Below the pieces are notes generated by a model, which saw only the letters and a list, made by a program, of their open reading frames with translations, did not search any database and was not told the origin of the DNA. From Aphodosoma sp045600865 (GTDB taxonomy: Bacteria; Bacteroidota; Bacteroidia; Bacteroidales; Paludibacteraceae), in assembly GCA_045600865.1 (NCBI GenBank), contig JAZRYS010000261.1:1-64000 (forward strand): a stretch of 64,000 bases of DNA, read 5' to 3'. A program made the position numbers and the translations under genes. Position 1 is the first letter of the stretch; each line of letters starts with the position of its first letter. Positions 32,201 through 41,214 of this stretch are shown piece after piece.

Positions 32201-34118
32201 TGCTTGGAATGTTTGTTATGGTGTCGCCACCTGCAATTGAATTGATATAATTGTCAAAATCCTTTACGCGCGAATCCTTAACCGTACCAGCTATGTAATC
32301 ATAAACTTCCTGACGCGTACATGTTCCTGTAAGGTACTTCTCGATAATCAAAGATGCTATAGGGTTTGCCCATGTAGCACCAAATCCGGCATTTTCCACT
32401 GCTACCGCTATTACGATTTTAGGATTTCGATAAGGAGCGTAACCAACGAAAAGAGAGTGGTCTTCACCACCAGAATTCTGGACAGTGCCAGTTTTTCCAC
32501 ACATCTCGACACCTGGCACCTTATAATGACGACCTGTACCAAACTCGCACACACGGTACATACCTTCCTGCACAATGCTATAATACCGTTTTTCGGTAAC
32601 AGCACAATAATGTTTGCGTGCAAGCATTGAATCATTCCGATTGATGTGAGGCGTGATGTACCAGCCACCGTTTGCAATCACAGCTATGGCATTTGCAAGC
32701 TGGATAGGAGTAACCTCCACCTCGCCCTGCCCAATCGAATTTGAACGGACAGTCATTGCCCGCCAACCCGTCTTGCCATATATTCGATTGTAGGTTGTTT
32801 CAGAACCAATAGCACCGTGCTTGAGTCCAGGAATATCAGAATCTTCGAAGGCAAAGCCAAGCCCAAAACTCATCATTGCATCACGCCACTTATTATAGTT
32901 TTCATGAAATTTCTTGTGATTGAAACGCTTGTTCTTATAACAATCTTTTTCGATGGTATTACGGTATGCCATCCAGAAATATGGATTACAACTCTGTTCG
33001 ATAGCGCCCATGAGAGTTACAGGTGAGCCATGATGATGCGTGCATTTGATAGGAGTGGAGTTTGGTCCATTGCAAGGAAAACGATCTGCCACATCAATGC
33101 CTCCAAGTTGCAGACACACAAGAGCCTGAAGAGTCTTAAACGTAGAGCCAGGCGAGTAGCGTCCTTGGATTGCACGGTTGATAAGAGGCTTGGTTTTCTC
33201 GTTGATCAAGACAGGATAATATTTGCCACGCTTACGGCCAACCATATATTCTGGATTCCATGTTGGACTGCTTGCCATCACAAGCACCTCACCTGTTTCA
33301 GGTTCGATGGCAACAATGCTGCCACGTTTACCATTGAGAAGAGCCTCGGCAAACATTTGAAGGTCAATGTCAATAGTAGAAATGACATTCTCTCCTGGGA
33401 TAGCCTCGTGATCCATTGCTCCGTCCATATATGAACCTTGTATTCGCCCGCGTGCATCGCGAAGAAGTATTTCATCGCCATTTTGGCCACGAAGTTCACG
33501 CTCGTATGACTTCTCTATGCCGGCAACGCCAATATAGTCACCAATATGATAACTCTTGTCGGCATCAAGCTGCTGTTGGTTCACCTCACCGATTGAGCCT
33601 AAGATATGGGCAGCAGCGTTATATTTATAATTTCGTAGAGTACGCGATTGTATTGAAAAGCCAGGGAACTTGCGCATCTGCTCACGCACCTTTGCATAAT
33701 CTTCGGGAGAAAGTTGCGTAACAAAACGCTGTGGTGTAAGAGGAGAATATCCAGGATTCTTTCCGAAATTCTTCACATTTTCAAAACGCTTGCGAACATG
33801 AACTATATCCTCGTTGATAGCATCGCATAGTGCAAGAGTGTCAAAAGGATGTCCATACCTGTCCATGTCATCAAGAGTCTTGACGACAACAAGGAGATCG
33901 TAAGTACGCTGATTATAAACGAGCAACTTGCCATTACGATCCATTATTGCTCCGCGAGGAGCATAGACTATATGATGATAGAAAGCATTGCCATCAGCCT
34001 TTTCTTCATATTCATCAGAAAACTGCAATGAGGCGAGCCGCACAACAAAAATGAGTGCCACCAATATTAGCAGCACTATCACTACATAACTACGATCTTT
34101 AAACCTGTCCTCAAGCAT
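32181..34118 (-). CDS. mrdA: Penicillin-binding protein 2 (transpeptidase)
   Basis: 645 residues with an N-terminal membrane anchor (about 11-30). The PBP dimerisation domain follows (APRGAIMDRNGKLL at 53-66, VAGIEKSYERELRG at about 198-211). The transpeptidase domain has SxxK at 325-328 (YSPGSTFK), SxN in IEQSCNPYF and KTG in CGKTGTVQ. It cross-links new wall with RodA. It overlaps mreD by 8 nt and rodA by 20 nt. Confidence 0.97.
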   Translation of the reverse strand: MLEDRFKDRSYVVIVLLILVALIFVVRLASLQFSDEYEEKADGNAFYHHIVYAPRGAIMDRNGKLLVYNQRTYDLLVVVKTLDDMDRYGHPFDTLALCDAINEDIVHVRKRFENVKNFGKNPGYSPLTPQRFVTQLSPEDYAKVREQMRKFPGFSIQSRTLRNYKYNAAAHILGSIGEVNQQQLDADKSYHIGDYIGVAGIEKSYERELRGQNGDEILLRDARGRIQGSYMDGAMDHEAIPGENVISTIDIDLQMFAEALLNGKRGSIVAIEPETGEVLVMASSPTWNPEYMVGRKRGKYYPVLINEKTKPLINRAIQGRYSPGSTFKTLQALVCLQLGGIDVADRFPCNGPNSTPIKCTHHHGSPVTLMGAIEQSCNPYFWMAYRNTIEKDCYKNKRFNHKKFHENYNKWRDAMMSFGLGFAFEDSDIPGLKHGAIGSETTYNRIYGKTGWRAMTVRSNSIGQGEVEVTPIQLANAIAVIANGGWYITPHINRNDSMLARKHYCAVTEKRYYSIVQEGMYRVCEFGTGRHYKVPGVEMCGKTGTVQNSGGEDHSLFVGYAPYRNPKIVIAVAVENAGFGATWANPIASLIIEKYLTGTCTRQEVYDYIAGTVKDSRVKDFDNYINSIAGGDTITNIPSNAVLAK

Positions 34119-34605
34119 TACTCATCTTATCGAAAAGCATCAAGATGCTAATTGTCACAAAAGAACTTACCACTGCCTTGATGAGAACCAAGTACCACAG
34201 GGATATGTCAAAAGTTTCGAGACAGAAAAGCACTAAATGATGAACAAAAACCATCAGCACTGCATATTCCAAAAACTTCCATTTCATAAAACGGAAAGAA
34301 GGGACTTTACGGTCAACTTGTTCAGGCAATGCAATCATCTTCAGCAACATGGGTTGAATAAAAGCAACCAAGGTCGTTGCCATTGTATGAATTCCCCATG
34401 TACCACACATCATGTCAATGACAAATCCCAATACAAATCCAATAATCGTTCTGGCAATATCATTCATTGAATTAGGGAATGTCACTACTATGAATATGTA
34501 CGGAAACGTATTGATTACGTACGCTAACTGCAGATGGTTGAATAGCATCACCTGCAACACGACAAGCAAGACAGACCAAATGAAAGATTTCAACCAAACA
34601 TTCAT
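34111..34605 (-). CDS. mreD: Rod shape-determining protein MreD
   Basis: 164 residues, five to six membrane segments, no catalytic motif. Position between mreC and mrdA, length and hydrophobicity identify it. It overlaps mreC by 4 nt (ATGA) and mrdA by 8 nt. Confidence 0.9.
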   Translation of the reverse strand: MNVWLKSFIWSVLLVVLQVMLFNHLQLAYVINTFPYIFIVVTFPNSMNDIARTIIGFVLGFVIDMMCGTWGIHTMATTLVAFIQPMLLKMIALPEQVDRKVPSFRFMKWKFLEYAVLMVFVHHLVLFCLETFDISLWYLVLIKAVVSSFVTISILMLFDKMSNA

Positions 34606-35441
34606 ATTCCAGCCTCCTCCGCTAGTTGTTCAAATTCGGACTTGTTACGATAGCGTACAACTCCCACATACTTTAATTTGCCATAATCAACAGCCAGATC
34701 CACTACTATATGATTGAAACCTTCCACTTCCTTGCTCTTAGTCTTACTGACACAGCCTATAAGCACATTCTCAGGAAATATGGTAGAGTGACCAGATGTC
34801 AAAATCTTCTGACCTGTCTGAGGTTTGACATGAGAAGGCACCTCATCCAATTCAACCTTATCTCTCCAAGTTCCATCCCATGATATGATGCCCAACTGAT
34901 CGTTATTCAATATTTTAGCGCTGACCTGTATATTTGTATTGATAAGAGGCAAGACAATGGCATAATGTTCTGAGACAGCGTCAACAACACCTACTGCACA
35001 TCCATTCGCAACGACACCCATATCTCGTTCCACTCCATCTACAGACCCCTTGTCTATAATGATATGGTTCTGCGTCTGGTGTATTGACATATAGACAATC
35101 TTTGCACCAACATACTCTATATCCGGGTTGTCAAACGTATTCCACCCAGCCACGAACGAATCGCGCTCGGCATCTTCAATCTTGGCCGTCAATGCCTCCA
35201 ATTGGGTACGCAAAGCCATATTTTCATCCGTAAGTTCTCTATTGACTGTAGTAAGATTAAAATAATCCACCACAGTTGTAGTTATGCCTGACATTTCTGC
35301 TGAGAGTTCCAATGCATTTTGCCCTATAACGCTGCGCTGAAAAGCGTTTCTGTTATAGAATGTCAAAACACCGACCACCTCTAAAGCAATAAAGATGATT
35401 CCACAAAGGTGAATATATAGAAACTCTAAGATACGTCTCAC
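34602..35441 (-). CDS. mreC: Rod shape-determining protein MreC, GTG start
   Basis: 279 residues. One N-terminal membrane segment (about 9-27) is followed by a coiled coil (about 65-95) and the beta-rich MreC core (GSVDGVERDMGVVANGCAVG, LTSGHSTIFPENVLIG). It bridges MreB to the periplasmic synthases. The start is the GTG at 35441, 10 nt after mreB. It overlaps mreD by 4 nt. Confidence 0.94.
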   Translation of the reverse strand: MRRILEFLYIHLCGIIFIALEVVGVLTFYNRNAFQRSVIGQNALELSAEMSGITTTVVDYFNLTTVNRELTDENMALRTQLEALTAKIEDAERDSFVAGWNTFDNPDIEYVGAKIVYMSIHQTQNHIIIDKGSVDGVERDMGVVANGCAVGVVDAVSEHYAIVLPLINTNIQVSAKILNNDQLGIISWDGTWRDKVELDEVPSHVKPQTGQKILTSGHSTIFPENVLIGCVSKTKSKEVEGFNHIVVDLAVDYGKLKYVGVVRYRNKSEFEQLAEEAGI

Positions 35442-35451
35442 TAGTCAGAAA

Positions 35452-36477
35452 TTACATTTTGTTCAAGAAACGGAATCTTTCAATATTGTTCAAAGCTGTA
35501 CCTGTACCACGAGCAACAGCGTGTAGTGGATCTTCAGCAACTTTGAACTCGATTTGTATGCGATCTGTGAACCTTTTTGCCAATCCAAGCATCTGAGCGC
35601 CACCACCGGAAAGCCAAACACCATTTTTAAGGAGATCCGAATAAAGCTCAGGTGGAGTATCCTCAAGAGCAGCCATGATAGCGGTCTCAAGTTTAAGTAT
35701 TGACTTATCCAGACAATGTGCAATCTCCTGATATGATACTGGCACTTCCATAGGCAAAGATGTAATACGGTTTGAACCATATACATGCATATCCTCTGGA
35801 GCATCATCTCCCAAGTCAGGCAGTGCAGCCCCGACAGTCTTTTTTATTTTTTCAGCAGTAGGCTCACCAACTTTCAGGTTGTGCTGACGGAACATATATT
35901 CCATAATATCCTCGGTAAAGGCATTACCCGCCACACGAATAGATTTGTCTGCAACAATACCTCCCAAAGAGATGACAGCAATCTCGGTGGTACCACCACC
36001 TATATCAACAACCATATTACCTTCAGGTTTCTCAATGTCGAGACCTATACCAAGAGCTGCCGCCATAGGTTCATCTATCAAAAACACCTCACGGCCACCA
36101 GCATGTTCGCACGAATCGCGAACTGCTCGACGTTCAACCTCAGTAGCACCAGAAGGAATGCCAACCACCATACGAAGAGAAGGTGTCATGACATGGCTTT
36201 TAGCAGAAATCATCTTCACCATGCCACGTATCATAAGTTCAGCCGCCTGAAAGTCTGCAATCACTCCATCGCGAAGAGGACGGATAGTCTGAATATGTTT
36301 AGGAGCCTTTCCCTCCATCATGGCAGCAGCATGACCAATAGCTTCCACCTTCTGGGTCATTACATTCATGGCAATGATTGATGGTTGATCCACCACAATT
36401 TTACCCTTGTGAATGATAATGGTATTGGCAGTTCCCAAATCCACCGCAATATCCTGCGTTAACGAAAACAATCCCAT
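35452..36477 (-). CDS. mreB: Rod shape-determining protein MreB
   Basis: 341 residues, actin fold. Phosphate-1 is DLGTANTIIIHKG (14-26), phosphate-2 DIGGGTTEIAVIS and the adenosine motif LSGGGAQM. It polymerises under the inner membrane and directs side-wall synthesis. The ATG at 36477 follows the flippase gene by 14 nt. Confidence 0.98.
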   Translation of the reverse strand: MGLFSLTQDIAVDLGTANTIIIHKGKIVVDQPSIIAMNVMTQKVEAIGHAAAMMEGKAPKHIQTIRPLRDGVIADFQAAELMIRGMVKMISAKSHVMTPSLRMVVGIPSGATEVERRAVRDSCEHAGGREVFLIDEPMAAALGIGLDIEKPEGNMVVDIGGGTTEIAVISLGGIVADKSIRVAGNAFTEDIMEYMFRQHNLKVGEPTAEKIKKTVGAALPDLGDDAPEDMHVYGSNRITSLPMEVPVSYQEIAHCLDKSILKLETAIMAALEDTPPELYSDLLKNGVWLSGGGAQMLGLAKRFTDRIQIEFKVAEDPLHAVARGTGTALNNIERFRFLNKM

Positions 36478-36491
36478 ATATTATAATGTGT

Positions 36492-37913
36492 TTATTTTTT
36501 TAGTTTGACATTTTCAAATTTAATAACCACGACTGCAAAGACGAGCAAGAGCAAGCCACGCAATCCCCAATTGAGCCACTTGTCGTCCAAATCGGCCATC
36601 ATACCAGCAACGAAAAGCACAATGGTCAGAAGTATATAGCAACCAATTCGTTTCAACTGGTAGTTTATCGGATAATATTTCTGTCCGAGCGCATAGCTTA
36701 CAATCACCATGACCAGATAACAACCTATCGAAGCCCACACACAAGCCCAATAACTATAAACCGGTATCAAGAATATCTGCAACAACAAACTCACGACAAA
36801 GCCACTACCTGCAATCACTGTTCCCCACCAGGTATTGCCAATAACCTTGTACCATAAAGCAAGATTGTAGGCAACGCCCTGAAAGATGTAAGACACTAGA
36901 ACGCAAGGCACTATTCTAAGTCCCACACGATATTGTTCCTGCAACAGATACTGGATAATGTCCAAATAATAAACCATTGCCAGGAAAATGAAGAAAGAGA
37001 CTATGAGATACCACTTCATCGCATCCGAATAACTTTCCTTGCAATTGCGTGAACCATACTTCTGAAATATGAAAGGCTCGTACGCATAACGAAACGCATT
37101 AGTGAACATCATCATAATCATAGCCACCTTGAAACAAGCCGAATAAATTCCCAATTCAGCCATCCCAGCGGCATGATCTGGATAAACGATAGGGAAAAGT
37201 ATCTTATCCATCGTCTGGTTCATGATACCCACAATACCCAGCAGCATCATGGGAAAGCCAAAGCCGAACATCTTGCGCCACAAGTCCCAACTGAAATCAT
37301 GTTTTGCCTTCATGACAGTAGGCACAAGCATGACTGTGACAGAAACGGAAGCAATCAGGTTTGCAACAAAGACATATTCCACGCCCTTTCCCATCCTCAC
37401 AAGGAAAATCACATTCAATCCTATCGTTATGAGTACGTTCAGAATCTTGATAAAAGAAAACAAGAGAGCCTTGTTTATATGGCGAAGATATGCGAATGGA
37501 ATAGAATCAAACGCATCCATGGCAACAATCACTCCCATCATAGCCACCATTTTACCAGTAGCCCCCGTCTCGATAACATCTGCTATCTGGTCAGAGCACA
37601 AAACAATTGCAACTGCAAACACGACAGACGAAACGGCCAAAGAACATAGAGTGGTACTATATACACGGTTGGAACCACCTTTTTCATTTTTGCGGGAATT
37701 TATGAACTTGAACATGGCTGTCTCCATGCCGTATGTTATTATCACTGTAACCAAAGCCGTCCAGGCATAGAGATTCGCAACTATGCCATATTGGTCGGAA
37801 CCAGCCAGCACATAAGAGTACAGCGGCACAAGAAGCCAATTGAGGAATTTCCCCAAGATAGTGCTCATGCCATAAATAGCCGTATCCTTAACCAACTGTT
37901 TTATTCCTGCCAT
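36492..37913 (-). CDS. Polysaccharide/lipid flippase (MATE/Wzx/MurJ-like superfamily)
   Basis: 473 residues with about 12-14 membrane segments. It begins MAGIKQLVKDTAIYGMSTIL, which is typical of the Bacteroidota oligosaccharide flippase family. It sits between ruvB and mreB in a wall-synthesis operon, which suggests a lipid-linked wall or envelope precursor as substrate; that is inference. It follows ruvB by 7 nt. Confidence 0.87.
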   Translation of the reverse strand: MAGIKQLVKDTAIYGMSTILGKFLNWLLVPLYSYVLAGSDQYGIVANLYAWTALVTVIITYGMETAMFKFINSRKNEKGGSNRVYSTTLCSLAVSSVVFAVAIVLCSDQIADVIETGATGKMVAMMGVIVAMDAFDSIPFAYLRHINKALLFSFIKILNVLITIGLNVIFLVRMGKGVEYVFVANLIASVSVTVMLVPTVMKAKHDFSWDLWRKMFGFGFPMMLLGIVGIMNQTMDKILFPIVYPDHAAGMAELGIYSACFKVAMIMMMFTNAFRYAYEPFIFQKYGSRNCKESYSDAMKWYLIVSFFIFLAMVYYLDIIQYLLQEQYRVGLRIVPCVLVSYIFQGVAYNLALWYKVIGNTWWGTVIAGSGFVVSLLLQIFLIPVYSYWACVWASIGCYLVMVIVSYALGQKYYPINYQLKRIGCYILLTIVLFVAGMMADLDDKWLNWGLRGLLLLVFAVVVIKFENVKLKK

Positions 37914-37920
37914 GTATATA

Positions 37921-38928
37921 TCAGAATAATTTTCCTTGCAATAATTTCATTTCACGCCCCAGATGTCTGTAGGCCAATTCAGTAACCTCACGTCCACGAG
38001 GTGTACGTTTCAAGAATCCCTCCTTGATGAGGAAAGGCTCATAAACCTCTTCGATGGTTCCTGCATCCTCACTCATTGCCGTTGCTATAGTCGTAAGTCC
38101 CACTGGCCCGCCATTGAACTTATCAATCATGGTAACCAGCAATTTATTGTCTACCTCATCAAGGCCATATTTGTCGATATTCAGAGCCTCAAGCGCGATA
38201 CATGCAATCTGGCGTTCGATGCGTCCGCTGCCTTTTACCTGTGCAAAATCACGTACTCTACGAAGAAGTGCATTCGCAATACGAGGCGTTCCGCGCGAAC
38301 GACGCGCTATTTCAAAAGCCGCATCTTCAATGATAGGAACACCCATTATGGCAGCAGACCTGTTGATTATGCCAACCAACACCCGTTCGTCGTAATATTC
38401 GAAATGGCAATTTATGCCAAACCTTGCACGCAGAGGAGCCGTCAGCAAACCGCTTCTCGTTGTTGCACCGACAAGTGTGAAAGGTTCAAGGTCAATCTGC
38501 ACAGAACGCGCCGAGGGACCTTTGTCAATCATAATGTCAATACGATAGTCCTCCATAGCAGAATAAAGGTATTCCTCGACGATAGGGCTCAATCGGTGAA
38601 TCTCGTCAATGAAAAGCACATCATTGCGTTCAAGAGAAGTCAGCAGTCCGGCAAGATCGCCCGGCTTGTCAAGGACAGGTCCAGAAGTAACCTTGAATCC
38701 AACGCCCAGCTCATTTGCAAGGATATTGCTCAGTGTTGTCTTGCCTAATCCCGGAGGGCCATGCAACAACGTATGATCCAACGACTCACCACGCAACTTT
38801 GCTGCCTCGACAAATATGCGGAGATTCTCCACAATCTTGTCCTGGCCTGCAAAATCCTCAAACCTGAGTGGCCGGAGAGCCTTATCCAAGTCGTTTTCCT
38901 TTTTTGGGTTGTGTATATCGTACTCCAT
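37921..38928 (-). CDS. ruvB: Holliday junction branch-migration helicase RuvB
   Basis: 335 residues from the ATG at 38928, which overlaps the gldA stop as TGATG; a TTG one codon upstream is less likely. Walker A is GPPGLGKT (57-64), Walker B LFIDEIHRL (about 105-113) and sensor 1 VGATTRSGLLTAPLRARFG. The C-terminus is a winged helix (FLKRTPRGREVTELAYRHLG). It drives branch migration with RuvA, which is not in this window. Confidence 0.98.
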   Translation of the reverse strand: MEYDIHNPKKENDLDKALRPLRFEDFAGQDKIVENLRIFVEAAKLRGESLDHTLLHGPPGLGKTTLSNILANELGVGFKVTSGPVLDKPGDLAGLLTSLERNDVLFIDEIHRLSPIVEEYLYSAMEDYRIDIMIDKGPSARSVQIDLEPFTLVGATTRSGLLTAPLRARFGINCHFEYYDERVLVGIINRSAAIMGVPIIEDAAFEIARRSRGTPRIANALLRRVRDFAQVKGSGRIERQIACIALEALNIDKYGLDEVDNKLLVTMIDKFNGGPVGLTTIATAMSEDAGTIEEVYEPFLIKEGFLKRTPRGREVTELAYRHLGREMKLLQGKLF

Positions 38929-39590
38929 CAATTCAAAAACAAATCCTCAAGGTTTCCCATTTCAGAAACCTTACCACGTTTCACTACCCTGCCATGCTTG
39001 AGCATGACAACCTCATCACACATAGCCTCAACCTCTTGCATTATATGTGTAGAGAGCAGCACAAGCCTATCCTTTGAGAGATTTTTTATCAATCCTCTGA
39101 CTTCTACAAGCTGTGCAGGATCCAGGCCTGTAGTAGGTTCGTCCAAGATAAGCACCTTAGGGTCATGGATAATAGCAGCTGCGATTCCAACACGCTGACG
39201 GTACCCTTTCGAAAGTTGTCCAAGTTTCTTTCCGCATTCCGCATAAAGACCGACACGTTTCACCAGCGATAGGATATCAGCATTGCACTTGTAGCATCCT
39301 TTTACAAACTCCAGATATTCCATCACGTACATATCTAGATAGAGAGGATTGTGTTCCGGAAGGTAGCCAACCAATGCAGCCGTGTCACAACCCACACGTT
39401 TGCCATCAATTGACACCATTCCGCCATCAGGCGAGACAAATCCAGCAACAATCTTCATCAAAGTGGATTTACCCGCTCCATTAGGACCCAAAAGTCCAAC
39501 TATCGTATTGGATTCAAATGACATAGAGACATCATCCAGTGCCAGTTGCTCACCATATTTCTTACATATTTCCCGAATCTCAAGCATCAT
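38928..39590 (-). CDS. gldA: ABC transporter ATPase, GldA-like
   Basis: About 220 residues. Walker A is GPNGAGKST, Q-loop region YLPEHNPLYLDMYVMEYL, signature LSKGYRQRVGIAAAI, Walker B VLILDEPTTGLD, H-loop LLSTHIMQEV. The YLPEHNPLY motif is characteristic of GldA, the gliding/type IX-associated ABC ATPase. GldF and GldG permeases are absent here, and a gldB-like gene is transcribed divergently next door. The start is placed at the ATG pair 39590/39587, because the promoter at 39615-39622 excludes the upstream start at 39644. First gene of the operon that runs to rodA. Confidence 0.78.
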   Translation of the reverse strand: MMLEIREICKKYGEQLALDDVSMSFESNTIVGLLGPNGAGKSTLMKIVAGFVSPDGGMVSIDGKRVGCDTAALVGYLPEHNPLYLDMYVMEYLEFVKGCYKCNADILSLVKRVGLYAECGKKLGQLSKGYRQRVGIAAAIIHDPKVLILDEPTTGLDPAQLVEVRGLIKNLSKDRLVLLSTHIMQEVEAMCDEVVMLKHGRVVKRGKVSEMGNLEDLFLN

Positions 39591-39614
39591 ATCCAAATAC
39601 AATATTTCAGCCTG

Positions 39615-39622
39615 CAAAGTTA
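39615..39622 (-). promoter_or_regulatory. Promoter of the gldA-ruvB-mre-rodA operon
   Basis: TAACTTTG on the minus strand, 24 nt before the likely gldA ATG. No other consensus promoter was seen before rodA. Confidence 0.65.
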
Positions 39623-39735
39623 AGAATAAATTATGACACCACAAAGAAAATAGCGATAAATAATTCGGATTTTTTTCAACACTATTTTTACGAATTTTCC
39701 TTATTCAAATTCATTGCCGCATCAAAAAAAATTCG

Positions 39736-39743
39736 TAACTTTG
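39736..39743 (+). promoter_or_regulatory. gldB promoter
   Basis: TAACTTTG with TTG (39714-39716) 19 nt upstream; ATG at 39766. Confidence 0.72.
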
Positions 39744-39765
39744 CGCTCAAAATTTTCACGTCATC

Positions 39766-40761
39766 ATGAAAAAGATTTCAATAGCAGTATTTCTGTTAGT
39801 TTTACTGGCATCTTGCAGCAAAGAAACAAAGCGCACAGCCGACATTTCTGGCATGGACATTGATTTTCACATACAGCGTTTTGATTCATCATTCTGGTTT
39901 CTCGACACTGTCAATCTTCAGCAGTCTATGACATTACTTGCAGCACAATATCCTGAGATGGGGAAAATCTATATAGAGTATGTGATGAGAATGGGCAGCA
40001 CAGGTTCTGACACCGCAGCAACAGAATACCGCAATTTTCGCAAATATCCTGCCGTCGTCAAGGTTTACGAGAGCACGTTGGAAGAATATTCCGATTTGAG
40101 CGACATTGAAAAAGAGCTTGAACCAGCATTACTGAGAATGCAGGTGTTCATGCCACAAATTGCCATTCCCCGTTTCTGCACTCACATTTCATTCTTTAAC
40201 CAGAACATTATTGTCGGAGATGGCTTCATATCCCTGTCTCTGGACAATTATATGGGTATAGACTACTGTTACTACGATTCTGTCGCCATTCACCAATACC
40301 TCCGTTCGAACATGAGAAGAGAGAAGATTGCATCCGACTATCTGTCAGCTCTTCTTGCATCAGAATTACCATTAGACCCGTCATCAAATCTGCTTACTGA
40401 TATGATATTTCACGGCAAGATATTATATACCGTATCTTGTCTGTTGCCAGAGACTCCGGAAAACGTAATATTGGGATACTCGGAAGAGCAGTTGGCATGG
40501 GCAGAGCAATATGAAAAAAAAATGTGGAAACAAATCGTAGGGGATCACACAATCTACACAACAAATGTTATAGATAAGGCTAAATTCACTCGCGATGCAC
40601 CTTTCACACAACCATTCGGGCAAGATTCCCCTGGCAGACTGGGAGCTTACTTAGGTTATAAGATTATATGTTCATACATGCGACACAATCAAAAAGTTTC
40701 AATCGCACAGTTGCTCCAAAATCAAGATGCACAGGACATACTAAACCATTCGAATTATTGA
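39766..40761 (+). CDS. gldB: GldB-family lipoprotein
   Basis: 331 residues with a lipobox LLASCS (Cys17). The pattern HIQRFDSSFWFLD near the start, NQNIIVGDGFISLSLDNYMG in the middle and PGRLGAYLGYKIICSYM near the end match GldB. GldB is a gliding-motility lipoprotein also kept in non-gliding Bacteroidota, where its role is unknown. Divergent to gldA, which supports both assignments. A Fur-family gene follows by 15 nt. Confidence 0.8.
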   Translation: MKKISIAVFLLVLLASCSKETKRTADISGMDIDFHIQRFDSSFWFLDTVNLQQSMTLLAAQYPEMGKIYIEYVMRMGSTGSDTAATEYRNFRKYPAVVKVYESTLEEYSDLSDIEKELEPALLRMQVFMPQIAIPRFCTHISFFNQNIIVGDGFISLSLDNYMGIDYCYYDSVAIHQYLRSNMRREKIASDYLSALLASELPLDPSSNLLTDMIFHGKILYTVSCLLPETPENVILGYSEEQLAWAEQYEKKMWKQIVGDHTIYTTNVIDKAKFTRDAPFTQPFGQDSPGRLGAYLGYKIICSYMRHNQKVSIAQLLQNQDAQDILNHSNY

Positions 40762-40776
40762 TAATCTTGTTGCCCT

Positions 40777-41214
40777 ATGACAAACAAAGAAAAGCTAAGT
40801 GCCCACATCGCAAAGAATGGCCTCCGACACACTTTTGAACGAGATCAGATGCTCCAACACATTGAAACAATAAATGGTCACTTCACCGCATCAGGACTAA
40901 TTGAAACATTTGGCAAAAAGGAAAACGTGTCCAACGCCAGTATATACCGCAACCTCAATCTGTTTGTCGAAGCAGGAATCGTTACCGAGCATCGGTTTCC
41001 CGTTCCAGAAACAGTCTATGAGCTCACTTCAAGGGCAATAACACACTGTCACCGTATCTGCACGATATGCGGAGAGGTAAAAGAATTTCGAGACGCACAA
41101 GTCAGTTCTGCACTCAAGCACCATCGTTTCAGGGCTTTCAAGATGCACAATTCCAACGTCTATGTATATGGAATATGCAAAAAATGTTTAACAAATAATA
41201 GCACAAAACAATGA
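40777..41214 (+). CDS. Fur-family metal-dependent repressor
   Basis: 145 residues. An N-terminal winged helix (FTASGLIETF ... NVSNASIYRNLNLFVEAGIV) is followed by a dimerisation domain with a structural zinc site from CTIC (about 91-94) and CKKC (about 135-138), plus a His-rich metal site (HCH). It could be Fur, PerR or Zur; the sequence does not separate them. It overlaps the S37 peptidase start by 4 nt. Confidence 0.9.
   Translation: MTNKEKLSAHIAKNGLRHTFERDQMLQHIETINGHFTASGLIETFGKKENVSNASIYRNLNLFVEAGIVTEHRFPVPETVYELTSRAITHCHRICTICGEVKEFRDAQVSSALKHHRFRAFKMHNSNVYVYGICKKCLTNNSTKQ

Noticed and set aside
39591..39644. gldA starting at 39644
   Set aside because: The start would be upstream of the promoter's likely transcription start.
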